NCBI GenBank assembly: GCA_964418745.1
Contig: CAYQMX010000032.1
Location: forward strand, 1 to 64,000
Source of the DNA: Scleromatobacter sp964418745
Lineage (GTDB): Bacteria > Pseudomonadota > Gammaproteobacteria > Burkholderiales > Burkholderiaceae_C
Direction: 5' to 3'
Length of the DNA stretch: 64,000 bases
Shown here: one piece after another, positions 1 to 7,376 of the stretch
How positions within the stretch are numbered: position 1 is the first letter of the stretch
Layout: every line of letters starts with the position of its first letter
Notes under the pieces: model-generated
Database searches by the model: none
Told to the model about the DNA's origin: nothing
The model's input: only the letters and a program-made list of their open reading frames with translations
Program-made: the position numbers and the translations under genes

Positions 1-1140
1 CGCCGCGGCATGGCCACCGGCATGGCCATCATGGGCTTCGGCGGCGGCGCGATGATCGGCTCCCCGCTGGCCACCAAGCTGATGGCCAACTTCAGCGCCG
101 ACGGCGGCACCGGCGTCCTGCAGACGCTGCTGGTCATGGCCGCGGTCTACTTCGTCTTCATGATGGGCGGCGCGTTCGGCTACCGCATTCCCGCCACCGG
201 CTGGAAGCCCGAAGGCTGGACGCCGCCGGCGGCCGACCACGGCAACGTGATGATCACCCGCGGCCACGTTCACGTGAAGCGCATCTGGGGCATCCCGCAG
301 TTCTGGCTGGTCTGGCTGGTGCTGACGATGAACGTGTCGGCCGGCATCGGCGTGATCGGCCTGGCCAGCCCGATGCTGCAGGAGATCTTCGGCGGCCACC
401 TGATCGGCCTGGACAAGAAGTTCGGCGAGCTCGCCAAGCCCGAGCTGGCGCAGATCGCCGCGGTGGCGGCCGGCTTCGCAGCGCTGCTGAGCCTGTTCAA
501 CATCGGCGGCCGTTTCTTCTGGGCCAGCATCTCCGACAAGATCGGCCGCAAGGCGACCTACGTGGTGTTCTTCGTGCTCGGCGGACTGCTGTACGCCAGC
601 CTGCCCAGCAGTGCGGCCGCCGGCTCGAAGCTGGCGTTCGTCGGCGCGGCCTGCATCATCCTGTCGATGTACGGCGGCGGCTTCGCCACGGTGCCGGCCT
701 ACCTGTCCGACCTGTTCGGCACGCAGATGGTGGGCGCCATCCACGGCCGCCTGCTCACCGCCTGGGCCACCGCCGGCATCCTGGGCCCGGTCGTCGTCAA
801 CTACATGCGCGACTACCAGCTCGGCCTGGGCATCCCGCGCGAGCAGGTGTACAACCAGACGATGTACATCCTGGTCGGCTTCCTCGCGGTGGGCCTGCTC
901 GCCAACCTGCTGATCCGGCCGGTCGCGGCCAAGTACTTCATGACCGACGAGGAACTGGCCGAGGAGCGTCGCCTCGCCCATGAGCGTGCCGTGGCCAGCG
1001 CGGTCACCGGCACCGGCGTGGCGGCGAGCGCGGCGGCGAGCAGCCCGGTCACCGTGGCGCTGGCCTGGGCCGCCGTCGGCCTTCCGCTTGCATGGGGCGT
1101 CTGGATGACGCTGGCCAGTGTCTCGAAATTCTTCAACTGA
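1..1140 (+). CDS. OFA-family MFS transporter, oxalate/formate antiporter-like (5' truncated)
   Basis: The frame is open from base 1, so the start lies upstream of the window; the ATG at 10 is probably internal. The visible 379 codons hold the C-terminal two thirds of an MFS permease. There are about eight hydrophobic segments and the cytoplasmic-loop motif SDKIGRKATY near residue 177, typical of the second MFS repeat. The family (oxalate:formate antiporters and relatives) exchanges small carboxylates across the inner membrane. Placement directly upstream of a formate dehydrogenase operon, with fdsG beginning within 15 nt of its stop, suggests formate or oxalate transport feeding that enzyme. 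The substrate is inferred from family and context. A hydrophilic region (about residues 310-345) precedes a last C-terminal membrane segment. Confidence 0.8.
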   Translation, partial: RRGMATGMAIMGFGGGAMIGSPLATKLMANFSADGGTGVLQTLLVMAAVYFVFMMGGAFGYRIPATGWKPEGWTPPAADHGNVMITRGHVHVKRIWGIPQFWLVWLVLTMNVSAGIGVIGLASPMLQEIFGGHLIGLDKKFGELAKPELAQIAAVAAGFAALLSLFNIGGRFFWASISDKIGRKATYVVFFVLGGLLYASLPSSAAAGSKLAFVGAACIILSMYGGGFATVPAYLSDLFGTQMVGAIHGRLLTAWATAGILGPVVVNYMRDYQLGLGIPREQVYNQTMYILVGFLAVGLLANLLIRPVAAKYFMTDEELAEERRLAHERAVASAVTGTGVAASAAASSPVTVALAWAAVGLPLAWGVWMTLASVSKFFN

Positions 1141-1153
1141 CGACCTGCGGGGC

Positions 1154-1696
1154 ATGCCCCGCGGCCCCGCACCGCGCGGGCCTTCGGGCCCCGCGGCGTC
1201 GGAGCAGGAGCGCGCGCTGTTGGCGCAGGCCCTCGCGCTCCACCTGCCGGACACGCCGGCCGACGTGCCGGCCGGCAGCGCGAGCGCCCTGCTGCCCGTC
1301 CTCCACCACCTCCAGGACGCGCTGGGCTTCGTGCCGCCGCCGCTCGTCCCCGAGATCGCCAGTGCGCTGAACCTGTCGCGCGCCGAGGTGCACGGCGTCA
1401 TCACCTACTACCACCACTTCCGCAGCGCCCCCGCGGGCCGCCACGTGGTGCAGATCTGCCAGGCCGAGGCCTGCCGGGCCAACGGCGCGGTCGCCGTGAT
1501 GGCCCACGCCAGCGCCCGGCTCGCCTGTGCCGCCGGGCAGACGCGCGCCGACGGCGCGGTCACGCTGGAACCCACCTACTGCCTGGGGCTGTGCGCCACC
1601 GGGCCCGCTGCCCTGGTCGACGATCGCCTGTGCGCGCGGGTGTCCGCCGCCACGGTCGACGACTGGACGGCCCGTTTCGGAAGCGCCGCCTCATGA
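1154..1696 (+). CDS. fdsG: NAD-dependent formate dehydrogenase gamma subunit
   Basis: Small NuoE-like subunit of the soluble molybdenum formate dehydrogenase; it carries a [2Fe-2S] cluster and works with the beta subunit in electron transfer to NAD+. From the ATG at 1154 the protein has 180 residues, close to known FdsG proteins. The four thioredoxin-like [2Fe-2S] ligands are visible as C102-x4-C107 (CQAEAC) and C143-x3-C147 (CLGLC). An in-frame GTG at 1118, overlapping the end of the transporter gene, would add 12 residues; neither start has a strong Shine-Dalgarno, so the start is uncertain. The stop overlaps the start of fdsB in an ATGA, consistent with translational coupling. Confidence 0.9.
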   Translation: MPRGPAPRGPSGPAASEQERALLAQALALHLPDTPADVPAGSASALLPVLHHLQDALGFVPPPLVPEIASALNLSRAEVHGVITYYHHFRSAPAGRHVVQICQAEACRANGAVAVMAHASARLACAAGQTRADGAVTLEPTYCLGLCATGPAALVDDRLCARVSAATVDDWTARFGSAAS

Positions 1697-3294
1697 GCTC
1701 CCCCACCGTCTGGATCCCGCGCGACGCCGCCGCCCTGGCCGCCGGCGCCGACGAGGCCGCTGCCGCCCTGGCCGCGCTCGCGGCCGAGCGCGGCCGCCCG
1801 CTGGCGCTGGTGCGCAACGGCTCGCGCGGCATGCTGTGGCTGGAGCCGCTGCTGGAGGTGGCGACGCCGGCCGGCCGCGTCGCGTTCGGGCCGGTGCAGG
1901 CGAGCGACGTCGCCGAACTGGTCGCGCGCGGACTCCTCGACGACGCGACGGCCCAGTCGGGCCTGCCTGCGGCGCTCGCCGCGCATGCGCTCCACCTGGG
2001 CCCGACCGAGGCGCTGCCGTGGCTGGCCCGGCAGGAACGCGTCACCTTCGCGCGCGTCGGCCTGGCCGATCCGCTGTCGCTGGACGACTACGCCGCGCAC
2101 GGCGGCTGGGCCGGCCTGGACAAGGCCCTGGCGATGACGCCCGGCGCGGTCGTCGGCGAGGTCATCGAGTCGGGCCTGCGCGGGCGCGGCGGCGCCGCGT
2201 TCCCTGCGGGCATCAAGTGGAAGACGGTCGCCGCCGCCGAAGGCGCGCGCAAGGCCGTGGTCTGCAACGCCGACGAGGGCGACTCCGGCACCTTCTCCGA
2301 CCGCATGCTGCTCGAGGGCGACCCGTACACGCTGATCGAGGGCATGGCCATCGCCGCGTTCGCGGTCGGCGCCACCTACGGCGTGGTCTACATCCGCTCC
2401 GAATACCCGCACGGCGAGGCCGCGTTGCGCGAGGCCGTGGCCCGCGCGACGGCGGCCGGCCACATCGGCGCCGCGCTGCGCGGCCACGGGCCGGCGTTCC
2501 GGCTCGACGTGCGCCGCGGCGCCGGGTCCTACGTCTGCGGCGAGGAGACCGCGATGCTCGAGAGCATCGAGGGCCGGCGCGGCATCGTGCGCGCCAAGCC
2601 GCCGCTGCCCGCCCTGCACGGCCTGTTCGGCTGGCCGACGGTCATCAACAACCTCATCACGCTGGCCAGCGTGCCGCGCATCCTGTCCGACGGCGCGCAG
2701 GCCTACCACGCGTTCGGCGCCGGCCGCTCGCGCGGCACGCTGCCGTTCCAGCTGGCCGGCAACATCCGCCAGGGCGGCCTGGTGGAGGTGCCATTCGGCA
2801 TCACGCTGCGCGAACTGCTCCACGACTTCGGCGGCGGCTCGCGTTCGGGCCGTCCCATCAAGGCGGTGCAGATGGGCGGCCCGCTGGGCGCCTACGTGCC
2901 CGAGTCGCAGTGGGACCTGGCCATCGACTACGAGGCCTACGCGGCCGTCGGCGCCACGGTGGGTCACGGCGGCATCGTCGTGCACGACGACACCGCCGAC
3001 CTGGCCGGGCTGGCGCGCTACGCGTTCGAGTTCTGCGCGTTCGAGTCCTGCGGCAAGTGCACGCCGTGCCGCATCGGCTCCACGCGTGGCGCGGAGGTGG
3101 TGGAACGCCTGGTGGCGGCGCCGGTCTCGCTCAAGGGTGCCCAGGAGCAGCTGCTGCGCGACCTGTGCGACACGATGGTGGCCGGCAGCCTGTGCGCGAT
3201 GGGCGGCATGACCCCGTTCCCGGTGTTGTCTGCCCTGGATCATTACCCTGAAGACTTCGGCTTGCCGCGCAGGCGCGCGGCGGGAGAGCCCTGA
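1693..3294 (+). CDS. fdsB: NAD-dependent formate dehydrogenase beta subunit
   Basis: NuoF-like flavoprotein subunit (533 aa) that passes electrons from the Fe-S chain through FMN to NAD+. Visible signatures are the glycine-rich nucleotide-binding segment GRGGAAFPAG near residue 161, the FMN-binding NADEGDSGTF near 195, and the [4Fe-4S] ligand motif SCGKCTPC starting at C453, with a later Cys in GSLCAMGG. The N-terminal 130 residues look like the thioredoxin-like extension found in FdsB proteins. The ATG at 1693 was chosen because it overlaps the fdsG stop (ATGA); an upstream in-frame start at 1591 lies inside fdsG and encodes only Arg-rich frame noise. Its stop overlaps the fdsA start by one base (TGATG). 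Confidence 0.93.
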   Translation: MSSPTVWIPRDAAALAAGADEAAAALAALAAERGRPLALVRNGSRGMLWLEPLLEVATPAGRVAFGPVQASDVAELVARGLLDDATAQSGLPAALAAHALHLGPTEALPWLARQERVTFARVGLADPLSLDDYAAHGGWAGLDKALAMTPGAVVGEVIESGLRGRGGAAFPAGIKWKTVAAAEGARKAVVCNADEGDSGTFSDRMLLEGDPYTLIEGMAIAAFAVGATYGVVYIRSEYPHGEAALREAVARATAAGHIGAALRGHGPAFRLDVRRGAGSYVCGEETAMLESIEGRRGIVRAKPPLPALHGLFGWPTVINNLITLASVPRILSDGAQAYHAFGAGRSRGTLPFQLAGNIRQGGLVEVPFGITLRELLHDFGGGSRSGRPIKAVQMGGPLGAYVPESQWDLAIDYEAYAAVGATVGHGGIVVHDDTADLAGLARYAFEFCAFESCGKCTPCRIGSTRGAEVVERLVAAPVSLKGAQEQLLRDLCDTMVAGSLCAMGGMTPFPVLSALDHYPEDFGLPRRRAAGEP

Positions 3295-6233
3295 TGCTGA
3301 GCCTGAACGACCCCTTCCCCGACGTGGACCGCGGCACGCCCGCCAGCGAGTCGACGCAGGCGGTCACGCTGACCATCGACGGCATCGAGGTCAGCGCCCC
3401 GGCCGGCACCTCGGTCATGCGCGCCGCCATCGACGCCGGCATCCAGGTGCCCAAGCTGTGCGCCACCGACAGCCTCGAGCCGTTCGGCTCGTGCCGGCTG
3501 TGCCTGGTCGAGATCGACGGTCGCCGCGGTACGCCCGCGTCGTGCACCACGCCGGTGGAGGCGGGCATGTCGGTGCGCACGCAGAGCCCGAAGCTGGCCA
3601 AGCTGCGCAAGGGCGTGATGGAGCTCTACATCTCCGACCACCCGCTGGACTGCCTGACCTGCAGCGCCAACGGCGACTGCGAGCTGCAGGACATGGCCGG
3701 CGCGGTCGGCCTGCGCGAGGTGCGCTACGGCTACCGGGGCGCCAACCACCTCGACGCGAAGAAGGACGAGTCCAACCCGTACTTCACCTACGACGCCAGC
3801 AAGTGCATCGTCTGCAACCGCTGCGTGCGCGCCTGCGAGGAGACGCAGGGCACCTTCGCGCTCACGATCTCGGGTCGCGGCTTCGACTCGCGGGTGTCGG
3901 CCGGCATGGACGAGCCGTTCATGGAGAGCGAATGCGTCAGCTGCGGGGCCTGCGTCAACGCCTGCCCCACCGCCACGCTGCAGGAAAAGACCGTCATCGC
4001 GATGGGCATGCCTACCAAGAGCGTGACCACCACCTGCGCCTACTGCGGCGTGGGCTGCGGCTTCAAGGCCGAGGTCAAGGGCACCGAGGTCATCCGCATG
4101 ACCCCGTGGAAGGACGGCAAGGCCAACGAGGGGCACTCGTGCGTCAAGGGCCGCTTCGCCTGGGGCTACGCCACGCACAAGGATCGCGTCACGAAGCCCA
4201 TGATCCGGGCGAAGATCACCGACCCGTGGCGCGAGGTGTCGTGGGACGAGGCCATCGGCCACGCGGCGTCCGAGTTCAAGCGCCTGCAGGCCACCCATGG
4301 CCGCGACTCCATCGGCGGCATCACGTCCTCGCGCTGCACCAACGAGGAGACCTACCTCGTGCAGAAGCTGGTGCGCGCGGCGTTCGGCAACAACAACGTC
4401 GACACCTGCGCCCGCGTCTGTCACTCGCCCACCGGCTACGGCCTGGGCCAGACCTACGGCACCTCGGCCGGCACGCAGACCTTCAAGTCGGTGGCCCAGG
4501 CCGACGTCATCATGGTGATCGGCGCCAACCCGAGCGAGGCGCACCCCGTGTTCGCGTCGCGCATGAAGCGCCGCCTGCGCCAGGGTGCGAAGCTCATCGT
4601 CGTCGACCCGCGCCGCATCGACCTGGTGGCCGGCGCGCACGTCAAGGCGGACTTCCACCTGCAGCTGCGCCCGGGCACCAACGTGGCCGTGGTCACGTCG
4701 CTGGCGCACGTGATCGTCACCGAGGGCCTGGACGACGCGGCCTACGTGGCCGAGCGCTGCGACGACCGGAGCGTGGCGCAATGGCGCGACTTCGTCGCCC
4801 GCCCCGAGAACTCGCCCGAGGCGTTCGAGCGCGAGACCGGCGTGCCCGCCGCGCTCGTGCGCGCGGCCGCGCGCCTGTACGCCACCGGCTCGGGCGCCGG
4901 CACGGCGCAGTCGCTCGCCGATGCGCTGGCCGCCGGCGGCCGGCGCCCGAACGGCGCCATCTACTACGGCCTGGGCGTGACCGAACACGCGCAGGGCTCG
5001 ACCACGGTGATGGCCATTGCCAACCTGGCCATGGTCACCGGCAACGTCGGCCGCGAGGGCGTGGGCGTGAACCCGCTGCGCGGCCAGAACAACGTGCAGG
5101 GCTCGTGCGACATGGGCTCGTTCCCGCACGAGCTGCCCGGCTACCGCCACGTGGGCGGCGCCGAGGTACGCGAGCTGTTCGGCAAGGCCTGGGGCGTGAC
5201 GATCCAGCCCGAGCCCGGCCTGCGCATCCCCAACATGTTCGACGCCGCGCTGGGCGGCCAGTTCAAGGGCCTGTACTGCCAGGGCGAGGACATCGTGCAG
5301 TCCGACCCCGACACCCAGCACGTCTCGAGCGCGCTGCAGGCGATGGAATGCGTCGTCGTGCAGGACATCTTCCTCAACGAGACGGCCAAGTACGCGCACG
5401 TGTTCCTGCCCGGCTCGTCGTTCCTCGAGAAGGACGGCACCTTCACCAACGCCGAGCGCCGCATCTCGCGCGTGCGCAAGGTGATGCCGCCGCTGTCGGG
5501 CGTGGGCGACTGGGAGGCCACCGTCAAGCTGTCCAACGCGCTCGGCTACCCGATGGCCTATACCCATCCCGAGCAGGTCATGCAGGAGATCGCGGCGCTG
5601 ACGCCCACGTTCGCGGGCGTCAGCTACGAGAAGATCGACCGCCTGGGCAGCGTGCAGTGGCCGTGCAACGACTCGACCGCCGAGGCCGGGACCGACATCA
5701 TGCACGTCGACCACTTCGTGCGCGGGAAGGGCCGCTTCGTGATCACGCAGTACGTGCCCAGCGACGAGAAGGTCACGCGCAAGTTCCCGCTGCTGCTGAC
5801 CACCGGCCGCATCCTGTCGCAGTACAACGTGGGCGCGCAGACCCGGCGCACGGCCAACTCGCAGTGGCACGCCGAGGATCGGCTCGAGATCCACCCGCAG
5901 GACGCGCTCGATCGCGGCGTCAAGGACGGCGACTGGGTGGGCATCACCAGCCGCTCGGGCGAGACCGTGCTGCGCGCGACCATCACCGAACGCGTGCAGC
6001 CGGGCGTCGTCTACACCACCTTCCACTTCCCCGAGTCGGGCGCCAACGTCATCACCACCGACAGCTCCGACTGGGCCACCAACTGCCCCGAGTACAAGGT
6101 GACCGCGGTGCAGGTGATGCCCGTGGCCCAGCCGTCGTCGTGGCAGCGCGCCTACAAGGACTTCAACGAGGACCAGGAACGCTTCCTCGCCGACGCGCGA
6201 CTCGGCGCCGGCGTGACGGCCGGCGGCAAATGA
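3294..6233 (+). CDS. fdsA: NAD-dependent formate dehydrogenase alpha (catalytic) subunit
   Basis: Catalytic subunit (979 aa) that oxidises formate to CO2 at a bis-MGD molybdenum centre in the cytoplasm. Domain order: N-terminal [2Fe-2S] ferredoxin domain (about 25-105, with GSCRLCLVEI); a NuoG-type His/Cys cluster region (CLTCSANGDC); two [4Fe-4S] ferredoxin motifs (CIVCNRCVRAC and CVSCGACVNAC); a further [4Fe-4S] site at the start of the molybdopterin domain (CAYCGVGCGF); then the molybdopterin oxidoreductase and dinucleotide-binding domains to the C terminus. The Mo ligand is C376 followed by the active-site H377 in ARVCHSPT. It is cysteine, not selenocysteine. The length matches FdsA of Cupriavidus and Rhodobacter. 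It overlaps both neighbours by 1-4 nt within the operon. Confidence 0.95.
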   Translation: MLSLNDPFPDVDRGTPASESTQAVTLTIDGIEVSAPAGTSVMRAAIDAGIQVPKLCATDSLEPFGSCRLCLVEIDGRRGTPASCTTPVEAGMSVRTQSPKLAKLRKGVMELYISDHPLDCLTCSANGDCELQDMAGAVGLREVRYGYRGANHLDAKKDESNPYFTYDASKCIVCNRCVRACEETQGTFALTISGRGFDSRVSAGMDEPFMESECVSCGACVNACPTATLQEKTVIAMGMPTKSVTTTCAYCGVGCGFKAEVKGTEVIRMTPWKDGKANEGHSCVKGRFAWGYATHKDRVTKPMIRAKITDPWREVSWDEAIGHAASEFKRLQATHGRDSIGGITSSRCTNEETYLVQKLVRAAFGNNNVDTCARVCHSPTGYGLGQTYGTSAGTQTFKSVAQADVIMVIGANPSEAHPVFASRMKRRLRQGAKLIVVDPRRIDLVAGAHVKADFHLQLRPGTNVAVVTSLAHVIVTEGLDDAAYVAERCDDRSVAQWRDFVARPENSPEAFERETGVPAALVRAAARLYATGSGAGTAQSLADALAAGGRRPNGAIYYGLGVTEHAQGSTTVMAIANLAMVTGNVGREGVGVNPLRGQNNVQGSCDMGSFPHELPGYRHVGGAEVRELFGKAWGVTIQPEPGLRIPNMFDAALGGQFKGLYCQGEDIVQSDPDTQHVSSALQAMECVVVQDIFLNETAKYAHVFLPGSSFLEKDGTFTNAERRISRVRKVMPPLSGVGDWEATVKLSNALGYPMAYTHPEQVMQEIAALTPTFAGVSYEKIDRLGSVQWPCNDSTAEAGTDIMHVDHFVRGKGRFVITQYVPSDEKVTRKFPLLLTTGRILSQYNVGAQTRRTANSQWHAEDRLEIHPQDALDRGVKDGDWVGITSRSGETVLRATITERVQPGVVYTTFHFPESGANVITTDSSDWATNCPEYKVTAVQVMPVAQPSSWQRAYKDFNEDQERFLADARLGAGVTAGGK

Positions 6234-7084
6234 TCACCGAGACGCTGCCGGGCGACGCGCCCGACGACGTCGCAGACGCCGGCGCGTTGCGCGTGGACGT
6301 GCGCGTGCGCCGCGACGGCGCCGTCACCGACGCGACGGACTGGCTGGCCGACGAGGTGCCGGTCGCGCTGGTCTTCAACGGCATCTCGCACGCGGTGATG
6401 CTGGCGACGCCGCTGGACCTGGCGGACTTCGCGCTCGGCTTCGGCCTGACCGAAGGCCTGCTCGAACGCGCCGACGAGCTCTACGGCGTGGAGGTGCTGC
6501 CCGATCCGGCCGGCGTGCGCGTCGAGATGGACGTCTCCGGCGCCTGCTTCGCGCGCCTGAAGGGCCGGCGCCGCTCGATGGCCGGGCGCACCGGTTGCGG
6601 CCTGTGCGGTACCGAGAGCCTGGACCAGGTGGAGCCCGCCCTGGCCGCGCTGGCGCCGTGCACGACGCCGCTGGCGCCGCAGGCCATCGCCGCGGCGTTG
6701 CGGGCGATTCCCGCGCACCAGGCGCTGCAGCAGCGCACCGGTGCCACGCACGCCGCCGCCTGGTGTTCGATCGACGGCCGGGTGCGGCTCGTGCGCGAGG
6801 ACGTCGGCCGCCACAACGCGCTCGACAAGCTCGTCGGCGCGATGGTGGGCGCCGGCATCGACGCGCGCGACGGCTTCTGCTGCATCACCAGCCGCGCCAG
6901 CGTCGAGATGGTTCGCAAGGCCGTCGCCGCCGGCATCACCGCGCTGGTGGCGGTCTCGGCGCCGACCGCGCGCGCGGTCGCCACCGCCCGTCGCACGGGA
7001 CTGGCGCTCGCGGGCTTCGCACGCCGCGACGACCTGGTGCTCTACGCCCACGCCGACCGGTTCGACCTCGCCACCGCACACTGA
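6230..7084 (+). CDS. fdhD: Formate dehydrogenase accessory sulfurtransferase FdhD (FdsC)
   Basis: FdhD transfers sulfur, from a cysteine-desulfurase persulfide, to the bis-MGD cofactor before insertion into formate dehydrogenase; in fds operons the gene is also called fdsC. The 284-aa product contains the conserved pair C123-G-L-C126 (TGCGLCG), corresponding to the functional Cys motif of E. coli FdhD, and the C-terminal block REDVGRHNALDKLVG typical of the family. The start overlaps the fdsA stop (ATGA). A long N-terminally extended reading frame covers this gene in another frame of fdsA and is not real. Coupling to fdsA fits the role of a maturation factor made alongside its client. Confidence 0.92.
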   Translation: MITETLPGDAPDDVADAGALRVDVRVRRDGAVTDATDWLADEVPVALVFNGISHAVMLATPLDLADFALGFGLTEGLLERADELYGVEVLPDPAGVRVEMDVSGACFARLKGRRRSMAGRTGCGLCGTESLDQVEPALAALAPCTTPLAPQAIAAALRAIPAHQALQQRTGATHAAAWCSIDGRVRLVREDVGRHNALDKLVGAMVGAGIDARDGFCCITSRASVEMVRKAVAAGITALVAVSAPTARAVATARRTGLALAGFARRDDLVLYAHADRFDLATAH

Positions 7085-7085
7085 C

Positions 7086-7316
7086 ATGGAACTGCACAAC
7101 CTGATCGTCATGGCCAACCGCATCGGCCAGTTCTTCGCGGCGCAGCCCGATCGCGACGAGGCGCTGGCCGGCATCGCCGACCACCTCAAGAAGTTCTGGG
7201 TGCCCGCGATGCGGGCGCAGATCCTCGCCGCGGTGGGCACCGAGGCCGGTGCCGGCCTCAGCGAGATCGTCAGCGCGGCGCTGGTCGCCCACCGCGCGCT
7301 GCTGCAGCCGGGCTGA
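7086..7316 (+). CDS. fdsD: Formate dehydrogenase delta subunit
   Basis: Small 76-aa protein starting one base after the fdhD stop. It begins MELHNLIVMANRIGQFF and contains the downstream WVPAMRAQI segment, both typical of FdsD. The delta subunit is a small component or assembly aid of FdsABG complexes; its exact role is less certain than that of the others. It ends the operon: the next gene is convergent and 60 bp away. The gene is only visible as the tail of a longer artefactual frame, so the start was set by homology and by its position immediately behind fdhD. Confidence 0.9.
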   Translation: MELHNLIVMANRIGQFFAAQPDRDEALAGIADHLKKFWVPAMRAQILAAVGTEAGAGLSEIVSAALVAHRALLQPG

Positions 7317-7328
7317 ACCGGCCGGGTC

Positions 7329-7353
7329 GACGCGCCCGCGCGAGGCGGGCGTC
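7329..7353. terminator. Possible intrinsic hairpin between convergent genes
   Basis: An imperfect GC-rich inverted repeat (left arm GACGCGCCCGC, right arm GCGGGCGTC) sits in the 60-bp gap between the fds operon and the convergent peptidase gene. There is no T-tract on either side, so it is at best a weak or Rho-assisted terminator. Confidence 0.35.
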
Positions 7354-7376
7354 GGCAGGCGCGGCCGCGCGGACGC

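Noticed and set aside
3243..6026. 927-aa open frame antisense to fdsA
   Set aside because: His/Arg/Ala-rich low-complexity translation with no family, opposite a clear catalytic subunit.
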